Assembly: GCA_003519585.1 (NCBI GenBank) | Contig: DOWL01000224.1 | Coordinates: 400 to 5,787 of the forward strand | Reading direction: 5' to 3' | DNA: 5,388 bases | Source of the DNA: Nocardioides sp. | Lineage (GTDB): Bacteria; Actinomycetota; Actinomycetes; Propionibacteriales; Nocardioidaceae | The notes under the pieces: model-generated | What the model was told of the DNA's origin: nothing | Databases searched by the model: none | What the model saw: only the letters and a program-made list of their open reading frames with translations | Made by a program: the position numbers and the translations under genes | Shown: positions 1-5,388 of the stretch, piece after piece | How positions within the stretch are numbered: position 1 is the first letter of the stretch | How the letters are laid out: each line of letters starts with the position of its first letter

Positions 1-296
1 TCGACGACATGATCGACACCGGCGGCACCATCACCAAGGCCGCCGAGGCGCTGGTGGCCGACGGCGCCGCAGGAGTGGTCATCGCGGCGACCCACGCGAT
101 CCTCTCCGAGCCCGCCGTCGACCGGCTCAAGAACTGCCCCGTGCAAGAGGTGATCGTGACCAACACGCTGCCCCTCACGCCCGACCGCGAGTTCGACAAG
201 CTCACCCAGCTCTCCATCGCACCTCTCGTTGCCCGCGCGATCCGCGAGGTCTTCGAGGACGGCTCGGTCACCTCGATGTTCGACGGGCATGCATGA
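1..296 (+). CDS. prs: Ribose-phosphate pyrophosphokinase (PRPP synthetase), C-terminal part
   Basis: The enzyme makes 5-phosphoribosyl-1-pyrophosphate from ribose 5-phosphate and ATP in the cytoplasm, supplying purine, pyrimidine, histidine, tryptophan and NAD synthesis. Only the last 97 complete codons are present; the family is usually about 315-330 aa, so the gene begins before the window. The visible part opens with the phosphoribosyl-binding loop (DDMIDTGGT, bases 3-29); bases 1-2 (tc) fit the preceding Val codon of the usual VDDxIDTGGT motif. Further family signatures are VVIAATHAILSEPAVDRL, EVIVTNTLPL, FDKLTQLSIAPL, and the conserved end ARAIREVFEDGSVTSMFDG. The reading frame is intact up to TGA at 294-296. 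A hairpin follows four bases after the stop, so the transcript may end there. Identification is secure from the motifs; the 5' end and operon partners are not visible. Confidence 0.97.
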   Translation, partial: DDMIDTGGTITKAAEALVADGAAGVVIAATHAILSEPAVDRLKNCPVQEVIVTNTLPLTPDREFDKLTQLSIAPLVARAIREVFEDGSVTSMFDGHA

Positions 297-299
297 GCG

Positions 300-331
300 G
301 AGCGGACCGAGGAACGAGGTCCGGTCCGCTC
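300..331 (+). terminator. Hairpin just after prs, possible terminator without a U-tract
   Basis: GAGCGGACC (300-308) pairs perfectly with GGTCCGCTC (323-331), leaving a 14-base loop. A shorter alternative pairing joins GGACC (304-308) to GGTCC (318-322). It begins four bases after the prs stop codon. No T-run follows (the next bases are gttggtgg), so it is not a classical intrinsic terminator. GC-rich hairpins lacking a U-tract are common after actinobacterial genes, and termination here is inferred from position and structure alone. Confidence 0.55.
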
Positions 332-336
332 GTTGG

Positions 337-476
337 TGGTCGAGCAGCGCGCACGGCTGAGCTTGCGAAGCCGTGACCGCGCGTGTCGAGACCTCCGCAG
401 CCTGCCCTGCCAGCCAAAACCAGATCCCTAGTCGGGTCGCGCGTCGTCGCTGCGGAGGTCTCGACACGCTCGACCA
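337..476. repeat. Nested inverted repeat, likely dispersed palindromic intergenic element
   Basis: A perfect 20-bp inverted repeat links 381-400 (starting gcgtgtcgag) with 450-469 (ctgcggaggt and onward), around a 49-base centre. A second pair lies outside it: TGGTCGAGC (337-345) with GCTCGACCA (468-476). On the right the two arms are contiguous, but on the left they are separated by about 35 extra bases (346-380), which contain their own hairpin (CACGGCT 352-358 with AGCCGTG 369-375). The left half can also fold on itself imperfectly (GCGCGC 347-352 with GCGCG 379-383). This reads as two inverted copies of one palindromic unit, the right one lacking the central part. I recall similar tggtcgagc...gtgtcgagacc sequences between genes in Nocardioides-type genomes, but cannot confirm that here. 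No transposase or open frame is present. Confidence 0.7.
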
Positions 477-538
477 GCGGGTGGTCGCGTGACGCTCGCC
501 GCGGGTCGACAGACTAGACCAGCGGTGGTTGCGTGACG
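461..538. repeat. Degenerate direct repeat of about 34 bp upstream of the ankyrin gene
   Basis: Bases 461-494 and 506-538 align at 29 of 34 positions by hand, with four substitutions and one single-base gap. The shared core is gaccagcgg followed by tggt and gcgtgacg. The first copy includes the right arm of the inverted repeat at 337-476, so the second copy is probably another worn fragment of the same element. The second copy ends four bases before the ankyrin start codon, so this sequence forms the immediate 5' region of that gene. Confidence 0.6.
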
Positions 539-542
539 TCCG

Positions 543-1733
543 ATGCGTGAGTACGCGAGCCGAGAGCCCGATCTCGTCGGCCCCCAGACCGACCCGGCCG
601 CGGAGTTCCTGCGGCTGGCCTGCCTGACCTACGGCGCGGACGACCCGGTCCGCCGTACCAACGCCGGCGCGATGCTGCAGACCGACCCCGACCTGGGCGC
701 GGCGAGCGTGCACGTGGCCGCGGCGCGGGCCGACGGCGTGGCCCTGCGCCGGCTGTTGGCCGAGGACCCGTCGCAGGCAGTGGTCGAGGGCGGTCCGTTC
801 GGCTGGCCGCCGTTGCTCTACCTCGCCTATGCGCGCCACGACCCGGAAGTCTCAGCCGGGGCGGTGCGCGAGGCGGTGCGCGCCCTGATCGACGCCGGCG
901 CCGACCCGGACGCCGGCTACCTCTGGCACGGCAACCACCCGCCGTTCACCGCGCTCACCGGCGCCTTCGGCGAGGGCGAGGGCGGTCCCGTCGACGAGCC
1001 GGCCCACCCGCAGTGGGAGGCCCTCGCGCGGGCGTTGCTCGAGGCCGGCGCCGACCCCAACGACGGCCAGACCCTCTACAACCGGATGTTCCGGCCCGAC
1101 GACGGCCACCTCGCACTGCTCTTCGAGTTCGGCCTGGACGACGCCGACGAGCTCGACTTCCAGCTCGCGTGGGCGGTCGCGCATGGGATGCATGCGCGGA
1201 TCGAACTGCTCGTCGGTCACGGGCTCTCCCCCGACACCGAGGTGGGTGGGCGCTACGGCGTGTCCAAACGCTCGGCGTACGCCGCGGCGGTGACCAGCGG
1301 CCGGCCGGCGACCGGTGAGCTGCTCGCGCGGCTCGGCGCCTCAACCGAGCTCACCTCGGAGGAGGCCGTGCTGGCCGCGCTGTTCACCGGAGCCGAGGTC
1401 GCCAGCGAGTCGGTGCCGGCCGCGATCGCCGCGAGGCCGGGCATCGTCGCCTGGGCGGCGAGCCTCGGTGATCGCGAGGCGGTACGCCGCGCGGTCGAGT
1501 TCGGCTGGGACGTCGACCGGCGGGCCCGCACCGACGTCCCCTCCGACCAGGAGTGGGAGACCGGGCTGCACGCGGCGGCCGGCAACGGCGATCTGTCGAT
1601 GGTCGAGCTCCTGCTGGAGCTCGGCGCCGCCCCGTCCGTCACTGACGGGCGGTTCCAAGCCACCCCGGCGCAGTGGGCCGCGCACTCCGGCCATACAGAG
1701 CTGGCCGCAGTGCTCAGCGACCGTTCTGGCTGA
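543..1733 (+). CDS. Ankyrin-repeat protein of unknown role
   Basis: This is a 396-aa protein built of about nine ankyrin-like helix-turn-helix repeats, a fold that generally mediates protein-protein binding. The clearest repeats are AVRALIDAGADPDAG (about 111-125), ALARALLEAGADPNDG (160-175), ARIELLVGHGLSPDTE (218-233), VAWAASLGDREAVRRAVEFG (302-321), TGLHAAAGNGDLSMVELLLE (340-359) and TPAQWAAHSGHTELAAVL (374-391). Degenerate ones lie near 56-84 and 243-270. An acidic insertion (GEGEGGPVDEP, 143-153) sits between helices. I see no signal peptide, membrane segment or catalytic domain, so a cytoplasmic protein is likely. ATG 543 is the first start after an in-frame TGA at 534-536; no Shine-Dalgarno sequence precedes it, and the upstream bases belong to a repeat. 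The 3' end overlaps the convergent M15 gene by 20 bp. The partner cannot be named from the sequence. Confidence 0.88.
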   Translation: MREYASREPDLVGPQTDPAAEFLRLACLTYGADDPVRRTNAGAMLQTDPDLGAASVHVAAARADGVALRRLLAEDPSQAVVEGGPFGWPPLLYLAYARHDPEVSAGAVREAVRALIDAGADPDAGYLWHGNHPPFTALTGAFGEGEGGPVDEPAHPQWEALARALLEAGADPNDGQTLYNRMFRPDDGHLALLFEFGLDDADELDFQLAWAVAHGMHARIELLVGHGLSPDTEVGGRYGVSKRSAYAAAVTSGRPATGELLARLGASTELTSEEAVLAALFTGAEVASESVPAAIAARPGIVAWAASLGDREAVRRAVEFGWDVDRRARTDVPSDQEWETGLHAAAGNGDLSMVELLLELGAAPSVTDGRFQATPAQWAAHSGHTELAAVLSDRSG

Positions 1734-2625
1734 AGTGCTGGTAGTCCTTGAGTGAGCGCCACGAGCCGCCCCAGGTCCAGCCGACCCGCGCGAACTCCCG
1801 CACCACCACACTGTCCGGGGTGATCATCCCGGGCCGTAGCCGGCCGCGATCGGCGTACGACGACGCGAGCTCGGGCAGCACCAGGTCGCCTTTGACATAA
1901 GGGTTCTGGAACGGATCGAGGTCGATCGCCAGTCCGTAGGCGTGCTGACTGAACGTCGACGTCGAGCCGGTGGTCGGGCGGCAGACGAAGGCGCCGGTGA
2001 CGTTGCCGTCGCCGGTGGGCCGCGCGTCGAGCTCGTCGGGCCGGGTGATCCGCAGCTCCTCGAACGGGAACCGCTCCCGGTAGAGCGCCCGGAAGACGCT
2101 GACCAGATCGTCGGCGACCGAGGCGTTCACCAGCAGCTCACCGGTGTGCCGGCGGTCGTCGAAGCCCCAGAAGGCCAGCCGAACGTACGCCAGGTCGGCG
2201 ACCGCGACCGGACAGCCGGGCGCCCACGTCGAGCGCTCCAGTACGTCGGCGGGGGCCGCCTCGACCACGGCCGCGAAGCCGGTGCCGGAAAGCGGGCGGG
2301 CCGTGTCGGGGAGGGTGAACCGGCGCGGGTCGAGCGCGCGCGGTGTCCGCCCGGCCCGGCCGTAGCCGTCCGAACGCAGCGGCAGTGGCCTGGTGCCCAA
2401 CCATGCTGGCGCGACGGTGCCCGGTTCGGCCGCCCGCGGGCTTGGGGTGCTAGAAGGAGGTGGCGACGACTGTGGAGCCGGAGCGGACGGTGCGCCAGTT
2501 TCACCAGCCGGCTGGTGAAACTCGTCGCCTTCCGAGGCCGGAGATCCAGGAGTGGTGGAGGACTCCTGGCAGGCGGTCAGCGCGACCACCAACAACAGCG
2601 CCCCCAGCGAGCTACGTCCGGTCAT
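1714..2625 (-). CDS. M15-family (VanY-like) zinc D,D-peptidase lipoprotein
   Basis: This 303-aa protein is predicted to be exported, lipid-anchored, and to cut peptide bonds in peptidoglycan stems or cross-links (D,D-carboxypeptidase or endopeptidase). The N-terminus is a lipoprotein signal: MTGR, a hydrophobic stretch at 7-16, and lipobox LTAC with Cys19 as the lipidation site. A Ser/Pro/Ala-rich linker follows (about 20-72), then the M15 domain. Its zinc site is SQHAYGLAIDLDP (His228, Asp235) and DYQHFS (His297), with Asp294 three residues before His297 in the position of the catalytic acid. QNPYV and RPGMI are also typical of the M15_4-type group. Cys138 (PGCPV) and Cys215 (FVCR) could form a disulfide outside the cell. 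ATG 2625 is chosen because it gives the signal peptide and has GGGAGG at 2635-2640 with a 9-base spacing. It overlaps the upstream aminopeptidase by 14 bp. Exact substrate is inferred from the family. Confidence 0.9.
   Translation of the reverse strand: MTGRSSLGALLLVVALTACQESSTTPGSPASEGDEFHQPAGETGAPSAPAPQSSPPPSSTPSPRAAEPGTVAPAWLGTRPLPLRSDGYGRAGRTPRALDPRRFTLPDTARPLSGTGFAAVVEAAPADVLERSTWAPGCPVAVADLAYVRLAFWGFDDRRHTGELLVNASVADDLVSVFRALYRERFPFEELRITRPDELDARPTGDGNVTGAFVCRPTTGSTSTFSQHAYGLAIDLDPFQNPYVKGDLVLPELASSYADRGRLRPGMITPDSVVVREFARVGWTWGGSWRSLKDYQHFSQNGR
2497..2522. repeat. Perfect 26-bp palindrome inside the M15 lipoprotein gene
   Basis: The left half AGTTTCACCAGCC (2497-2509) is followed without spacer by its exact reverse complement (2510-2522); pairing stops at 2496/2523. 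On the coding strand it encodes the linker residues EFHQPAGET (about 38-46), shortly after the lipidated Cys19. In RNA it would form a strong hairpin with a 4-base apex. It could be an operator for a dimeric regulator, an RNA element, or a by-product of codon choice; the sequence does not decide between them. Confidence 0.85.
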
Positions 2626-5017
2626 CGAGGGAGTCCTCCCACGACCGACGCAGCACAGCCGGCACGTCGCCGCGCAGGGCGGTCCGCACCAGCTCGAGCT
2701 GGGCGTCGTCGAGGTGGAGGGCCGGGAAGGCCGCGCCGACGGCGGCCGCGAAGGCGGTGCCCCGGCGCGCCAGCCCGGGCCCGGCCGCGACGTACGCCGG
2801 CACGTACGGCGCCACGAGGTCGGCCTGCTCGGGCGACCACAGGCCGCGCGCGAGCGCACCGAAGTGCCGGTTGGAGACCGCTGCGTCCTCGGTCATGGCG
2901 GCCCACGCCGTCGCCTTCGCGGCCGCGGTCGGTCGCGCGGCCAGCGCAGTCGCCGCGCCGAGCTCGCCCTGCGCGGTGCCGTCGGTGCGACGCTCCGCGT
3001 CGATCTCGGAATCGTCGAGCGCGCCGAGGCCGGCGAGCCGGTGGACGACCGCCCAGCGCAGCGCGGGATCGAGTTCGTGGCCCTGGTCGGTGCGATCCCG
3101 GACCAGCCACCGACGCAGCTCGTCGGGGTCACGGGAGGTGGCGGCGAGGCCGCGGGCGAGCGCGATCCCGCGCTGCTCCTCGGGATCGCGCAGAAGAGCC
3201 GATCGGTAGCACTCGGCCAACCGCTCGTGCACCGCGACGGCATCGACGGCCGGCACCAGACGGCCGAGCACCCGGCGGCCCAGGTGGTCGACGACCGCCT
3301 CGACCAGGGTGGGGTGGAGCTCCCCCGCCAAGTGCCGGTCGACGAGGTCGAGCCGCTCCTCGAGGGGACGCTCGAGACCGAGAGTCCAGAGCAGCCCGCG
3401 GGCCAGCGGGTCCTCGACCGCCGTGAGGTGCTCGCGCACCGCCGCCCACGACCACCCGTCCAGCACGACCTCGGCGAAGGTCTCCCCCGACGAGTTCGGC
3501 ACCACCACCCGCCCGGCCCACTCGTCCAGCCGCACCGGCAGATCCTCGAGCTCGACCCAACGATCACTGACGGCGACCAACCCGTCGTCGTACGCCGTCA
3601 CCCGCAACCGGTGCGGGCGCGCGCCGTCGCGTACGAGCACCGGGACCTCACCGTCCCGCTCGACGCGGATGGTGTCGTGGCCCGACCGCCGCAACCACAC
3701 CTCGGCCCAGGCCCGCACATCACGCGGGGACACCTCGTCGAGCGCACCGACGAGGTCGTCGAGCGTCGCGTTGCCGAAGCGGTGCCGGGTCAGGTGGGCG
3801 TTCACCCCCGCCAGGAAGTCGTCGGTGCCGAGCCAGGTGACCAGCTGCCGGACCACGGCGTTGCCCTTGGCGTAGGAGATCGCGTCGAAGTTGCTCGTCG
3901 CGGCGTCGACGTCGGGCACGTCCTCGGGCAGGGGTGCCACCGGATGTGTGGAGCGGCGCCGGTCGGCGGCGTACCCCTCGGGCTTGAAGCGGGTCTCGAA
4001 GCTGAGCCGGGTGCCGGGGTAGCCGGCCACCTCGTGGGCGACCTCGAACCCCATGTAGTCGGCGAAGGACTCGTTGAGCCAGGTGTCGTCCCACCAGGTC
4101 TGGCTCACCAGGTCGCCGAACCACATGTGCGACATCTCGTGGGCGATCACCATCGCCCGAAGCCGGTTGGCCTCGTCACGCACCGGGCCGCGGCTGAGCA
4201 TCTCGTCGCGGTAGGTGACGCAGCCGGGGTTCTCCATCGCGCCCCAGTTGAGCCCGGGCACGAAGACCTGGTCATAGGTGTCGAAGGGGAACGGCTCGTC
4301 GAAGATCGAGGTGTAGTGGTCGAAGCACGCCTCGGTGATCCGGCGCAGCTCGGCGACGTCCCGGTCGAGCTCTGCGGCCTGCGAACGACGGGCGTGCCAG
4401 CCCATCGGGAGTCCGCCGTGCTCCCAGGTGACCGAGTGCCACGGCCCCGCACACACCGTGAACAGGTCGATCGGGATCGGTGGTGTCGGGTCGAAGGTCC
4501 ACACCGCCGAGCCGGCCTCGCGACGGGGCCTGGCAGGCGTCGTCGCGTTGGACAGCACCGTCCACCCCGGCTCCACCACCACCTCGACGTCGATCGGAGC
4601 CTTGAGGTCCACCTGGTCGAAGCAGGCGAAGACCCGTTGCGTGACGTCGATCCCGACGTACGCACTGACGTAGCGCTCACCGTCGACCGGGTCGGTGAAC
4701 GTGTGCATCCCTGCGCCGTCGGTGACGTACGGCAGCCGCGCGGAGACGACCACCTCGATGGGCCCGTCGAGCCGTACCCCCCGGAGCGCGATCCGGTGCC
4801 CGTCGTACGCCGGGTCGACGGCCACGCCGTCGATCGTGACCGTCACCGCCTCACCGCCCTCCAGTTCGAGGAAGGTGTCCGGCCCGGAAGACCAGAACGA
4901 CACGGTGCTACGGCTCACGAACCACGACGGGTCGGTGAGGTCGAGGTGGACGGAGTACTCCACGCGCGAGAGCTGAGCGGCCCGCGCCCGAGCCTCGGCG
5001 AGGGTGAGGGAGGGCAC
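2612..5017 (-). CDS. pepN: M1-family zinc aminopeptidase (aminopeptidase N type)
   Basis: This 801-aa enzyme should remove N-terminal residues from peptides, probably in the cytoplasm as no signal peptide is seen. Residues about 1-200 form the N-terminal beta domain (with ACFDQVDLKA at 131-140). The catalytic domain follows: GAMEN (259-263) binds the substrate amino group, and HEMSH (293-297) plus Glu316 in NESF gives HExxH-x18-E, with zinc ligands His293, His297, Glu316 and catalytic Glu294. Tyr382 in SYAKGN is the usual transition-state tyrosine. From about 470 to 790 lies the helical ERAP1_C-like domain. All key residues are present. The length is slightly below the roughly 830-870 aa common for actinobacterial PepN. 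GTG 5017 starts MPSLTLAEARARAA, which fits the family; the longer open frame to 5350 runs through rplY. No good Shine-Dalgarno is seen, and a TACGGT box six bases upstream suggests a leaderless message. The gene overlaps the downstream M15 gene by 14 bp. Confidence 0.95.
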   Translation of the reverse strand: MPSLTLAEARARAAQLSRVEYSVHLDLTDPSWFVSRSTVSFWSSGPDTFLELEGGEAVTVTIDGVAVDPAYDGHRIALRGVRLDGPIEVVVSARLPYVTDGAGMHTFTDPVDGERYVSAYVGIDVTQRVFACFDQVDLKAPIDVEVVVEPGWTVLSNATTPARPRREAGSAVWTFDPTPPIPIDLFTVCAGPWHSVTWEHGGLPMGWHARRSQAAELDRDVAELRRITEACFDHYTSIFDEPFPFDTYDQVFVPGLNWGAMENPGCVTYRDEMLSRGPVRDEANRLRAMVIAHEMSHMWFGDLVSQTWWDDTWLNESFADYMGFEVAHEVAGYPGTRLSFETRFKPEGYAADRRRSTHPVAPLPEDVPDVDAATSNFDAISYAKGNAVVRQLVTWLGTDDFLAGVNAHLTRHRFGNATLDDLVGALDEVSPRDVRAWAEVWLRRSGHDTIRVERDGEVPVLVRDGARPHRLRVTAYDDGLVAVSDRWVELEDLPVRLDEWAGRVVVPNSSGETFAEVVLDGWSWAAVREHLTAVEDPLARGLLWTLGLERPLEERLDLVDRHLAGELHPTLVEAVVDHLGRRVLGRLVPAVDAVAVHERLAECYRSALLRDPEEQRGIALARGLAATSRDPDELRRWLVRDRTDQGHELDPALRWAVVHRLAGLGALDDSEIDAERRTDGTAQGELGAATALAARPTAAAKATAWAAMTEDAAVSNRHFGALARGLWSPEQADLVAPYVPAYVAAGPGLARRGTAFAAAVGAAFPALHLDDAQLELVRTALRGDVPAVLRRSWEDSLDDRT
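2635..2640 (-). promoter_or_regulatory. Ribosome binding site of the M15 lipoprotein gene
   Basis: GGGAGG on the minus strand lies 9 bases before ATG 2625, inside the last codons of the upstream aminopeptidase gene. It decides the start over longer in-frame extensions, which would read through aminopeptidase coding sequence and bury the signal peptide. Its place inside the upstream gene suggests translational coupling. Confidence 0.75.
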
Positions 5018-5023
5018 GCAGCC

Positions 5024-5029
5024 ACCGTA
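5024..5029 (-). promoter_or_regulatory. Candidate -10 box for a leaderless aminopeptidase transcript
   Basis: On the minus strand TACGGT fits the actinobacterial TANNNT -10 pattern and ends six bases before the GTG at 5017. That spacing would place transcription start on or next to the start codon. No convincing -35 box is visible. The motif is short, so chance occurrence is possible; the weak Shine-Dalgarno is the supporting point. Confidence 0.4.
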
Positions 5030-5064
5030 CGTGCTGGGGATTAGCCGCCCGGCCCACCCGTCGT

Positions 5065-5070
5065 TAGACT
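5065..5070 (+). promoter_or_regulatory. Candidate -10 box of the rplY promoter
   Basis: TAGACT fits the actinobacterial TANNNT -10 pattern and stands out in GC-rich DNA. A weak -35 candidate TTAGCC lies at 5041-5046 with an 18-base spacer. Transcription would begin near 5077, leaving a leader of about 127 bases that contains two copies of GGACTCCG (5091-5098 and 5105-5112). The element would fire away from the aminopeptidase promoter, so the two are back to back. Confidence 0.5.
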
Positions 5071-5187
5071 GTCGCGGTTGCCTCGGCGAGGGACTCCGGA
5101 CCCCGGACTCCGTGATCGACAGGGCGGTGTGCTCGAGGGTGCGCCTCCGCGGTCCGCGTCGCAGGCCCAGGACTTCGCACACCAACC

Positions 5188-5193
5188 GAGGAG
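5188..5193 (+). promoter_or_regulatory. rplY: Ribosome binding site of rplY
   Basis: GAGGAG lies 10 bases before ATG 5204. It supports this start for the L25 gene, whose N-terminal residues also match the family from the first codons. Confidence 0.75.
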
Positions 5194-5203
5194 CACCACC
5201 ACC

Positions 5204-5388
5204 ATGGCCACCGAGAAGATCGCCGCCGAGACCCGCACCGAGTTCGGCAAGGGCGCCGCCCGCCGCATCCGTCGCGCCTGCAGCCGCGCCCCTGCCCCAG
5301 CCTGCGCCCTTCTCGAAACCCAGCACCATAACCGTACTGTCATCCAGCACAGCGTCTTACCTCGCTGCTGGCAAGGCCTCGTTTCCCC
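5204..5388 (+). CDS. rplY: Ribosomal protein L25 (general stress protein Ctc family), N-terminal part, then divergent sequence
   Basis: L25 binds 5S rRNA in the large ribosomal subunit; actinobacterial versions are the longer Ctc/TL5 type of about 190-220 aa. The first 25 residues are typical: IAAETRTEFGKGAARRIRRA (6-25). In normal homologues this is followed by a stretch like DKVPAVLYGHG. Here codon 26 onward (from 5279) reads CSRAPAPACALLETQHHNRT and on, which is unlike L25. I read the other two forward frames after 5279 as well and neither restores L25, so a simple frameshift does not explain it. The frame stays open to the window edge (61 codons). The change falls at CTGCAG (5278-5283). 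The tail has lower GC (about 58% over the last 78 bases by hand count). A chimeric or mis-assembled end, or a real insertion or disruption, are the options. The start and ribosome binding site are well supported; a functional gene is not. Confidence 0.75.
   Translation, partial: MATEKIAAETRTEFGKGAARRIRRACSRAPAPACALLETQHHNRTVIQHSVLPRCWQGLVS

Noticed and set aside
894..1058. Repeated DNA word gccggcgccgaccc at 894-907 and 1044-1057
   Set aside because: It encodes the AGADP turn of two ankyrin repeats, so the coding sequence explains it.
2452..2463. Near-perfect Shine-Dalgarno (AGAAGGAGGTGG) on the + strand with nearby GTG codons
   Set aside because: It is the reverse complement of Ser/Pro codons in the linker of the M15 lipoprotein, and the frame it would serve has no protein-like features.
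2626..2859. Upstream extension of the M15 frame to 2859
   Set aside because: It would lie wholly within aminopeptidase coding sequence, is Arg/Pro-rich, and would bury the lipoprotein signal peptide. ATG 2625 has a good ribosome binding site.
1942..3426. 494-codon open frame on the + strand, very rich in Arg, Ala, Gly and Pro
   Set aside because: It spans parts of two well-supported minus-strand genes, and its composition is typical of a shadow frame.
2552..5044. Long open frame of 830 codons on the + strand, opposite the aminopeptidase
   Set aside because: It mirrors the minus-strand gene in very GC-rich DNA, where the codon bias suppresses stops on the other strand. The translation has no family features, while the minus strand carries GAMEN, HExxH and the other M1 motifs.
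5018..5350. Upstream extension of the aminopeptidase frame to a start at 5350
   Set aside because: The extra 111 residues are the reverse complement of the rplY start and its leader, do not resemble an M1 N-terminus, and family similarity begins at GTG 5017.
1..5388. tRNA, rRNA, CRISPR array, transposase or phage genes
   Set aside because: I looked on both strands and saw no cloverleaf, regularly spaced repeat series or mobile-element protein.

Overview
The window is GC-rich, roughly 70% G+C by eye, with strong G/C bias at third codon positions. The protein sequences read as a high-GC actinobacterium. Nocardioides or a relative in Propionibacteriales is my best guess, from the style of the proteins and of the intergenic repeat; no marker here proves the genus.

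Layout, left to right. (1) 1-296, + strand: the C-terminal third of ribose-phosphate pyrophosphokinase (prs), cut by the window edge and followed by a hairpin without a T-run. (2) 297-542: an intergenic stretch with no gene. It holds a perfect 20-bp inverted repeat, a shorter nested inverted repeat and a degenerate direct copy, so it looks like pieces of a dispersed palindromic element. (3) 543-1733, + strand: an ankyrin-repeat protein of 396 aa. (4) 1714-2625, - strand: a lipoprotein with an M15-family (VanY-like) zinc D,D-peptidase domain. It converges on the ankyrin gene and overlaps it by 20 bp. (5) 2612-5017, - strand: an M1 aminopeptidase (PepN type), overlapping the start of the M15 gene by 14 bp, so the two form a likely operon. 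(6) 5018-5203: a divergent promoter region. (7) 5204-end, + strand: the start of ribosomal protein L25 (rplY), which matches the family for only 25 codons and then turns into unrelated sequence.

prs and rplY are neighbours in many Gram-positive genomes (prs-rplY/ctc-pth), so the ankyrin gene, the two peptidases and the repeats look like cargo placed between two housekeeping genes. The M1 enzyme is probably cytoplasmic and trims peptides. The M15 lipoprotein would sit outside the membrane and act on peptidoglycan peptides. They are linked by transcription; any common purpose is inference.

I see no clear new multi-gene system. The points most worth a second look are a perfect 26-bp palindrome inside the M15 lipoprotein gene, the abrupt break in rplY at a CTGCAG site, and the repeat cluster after prs.
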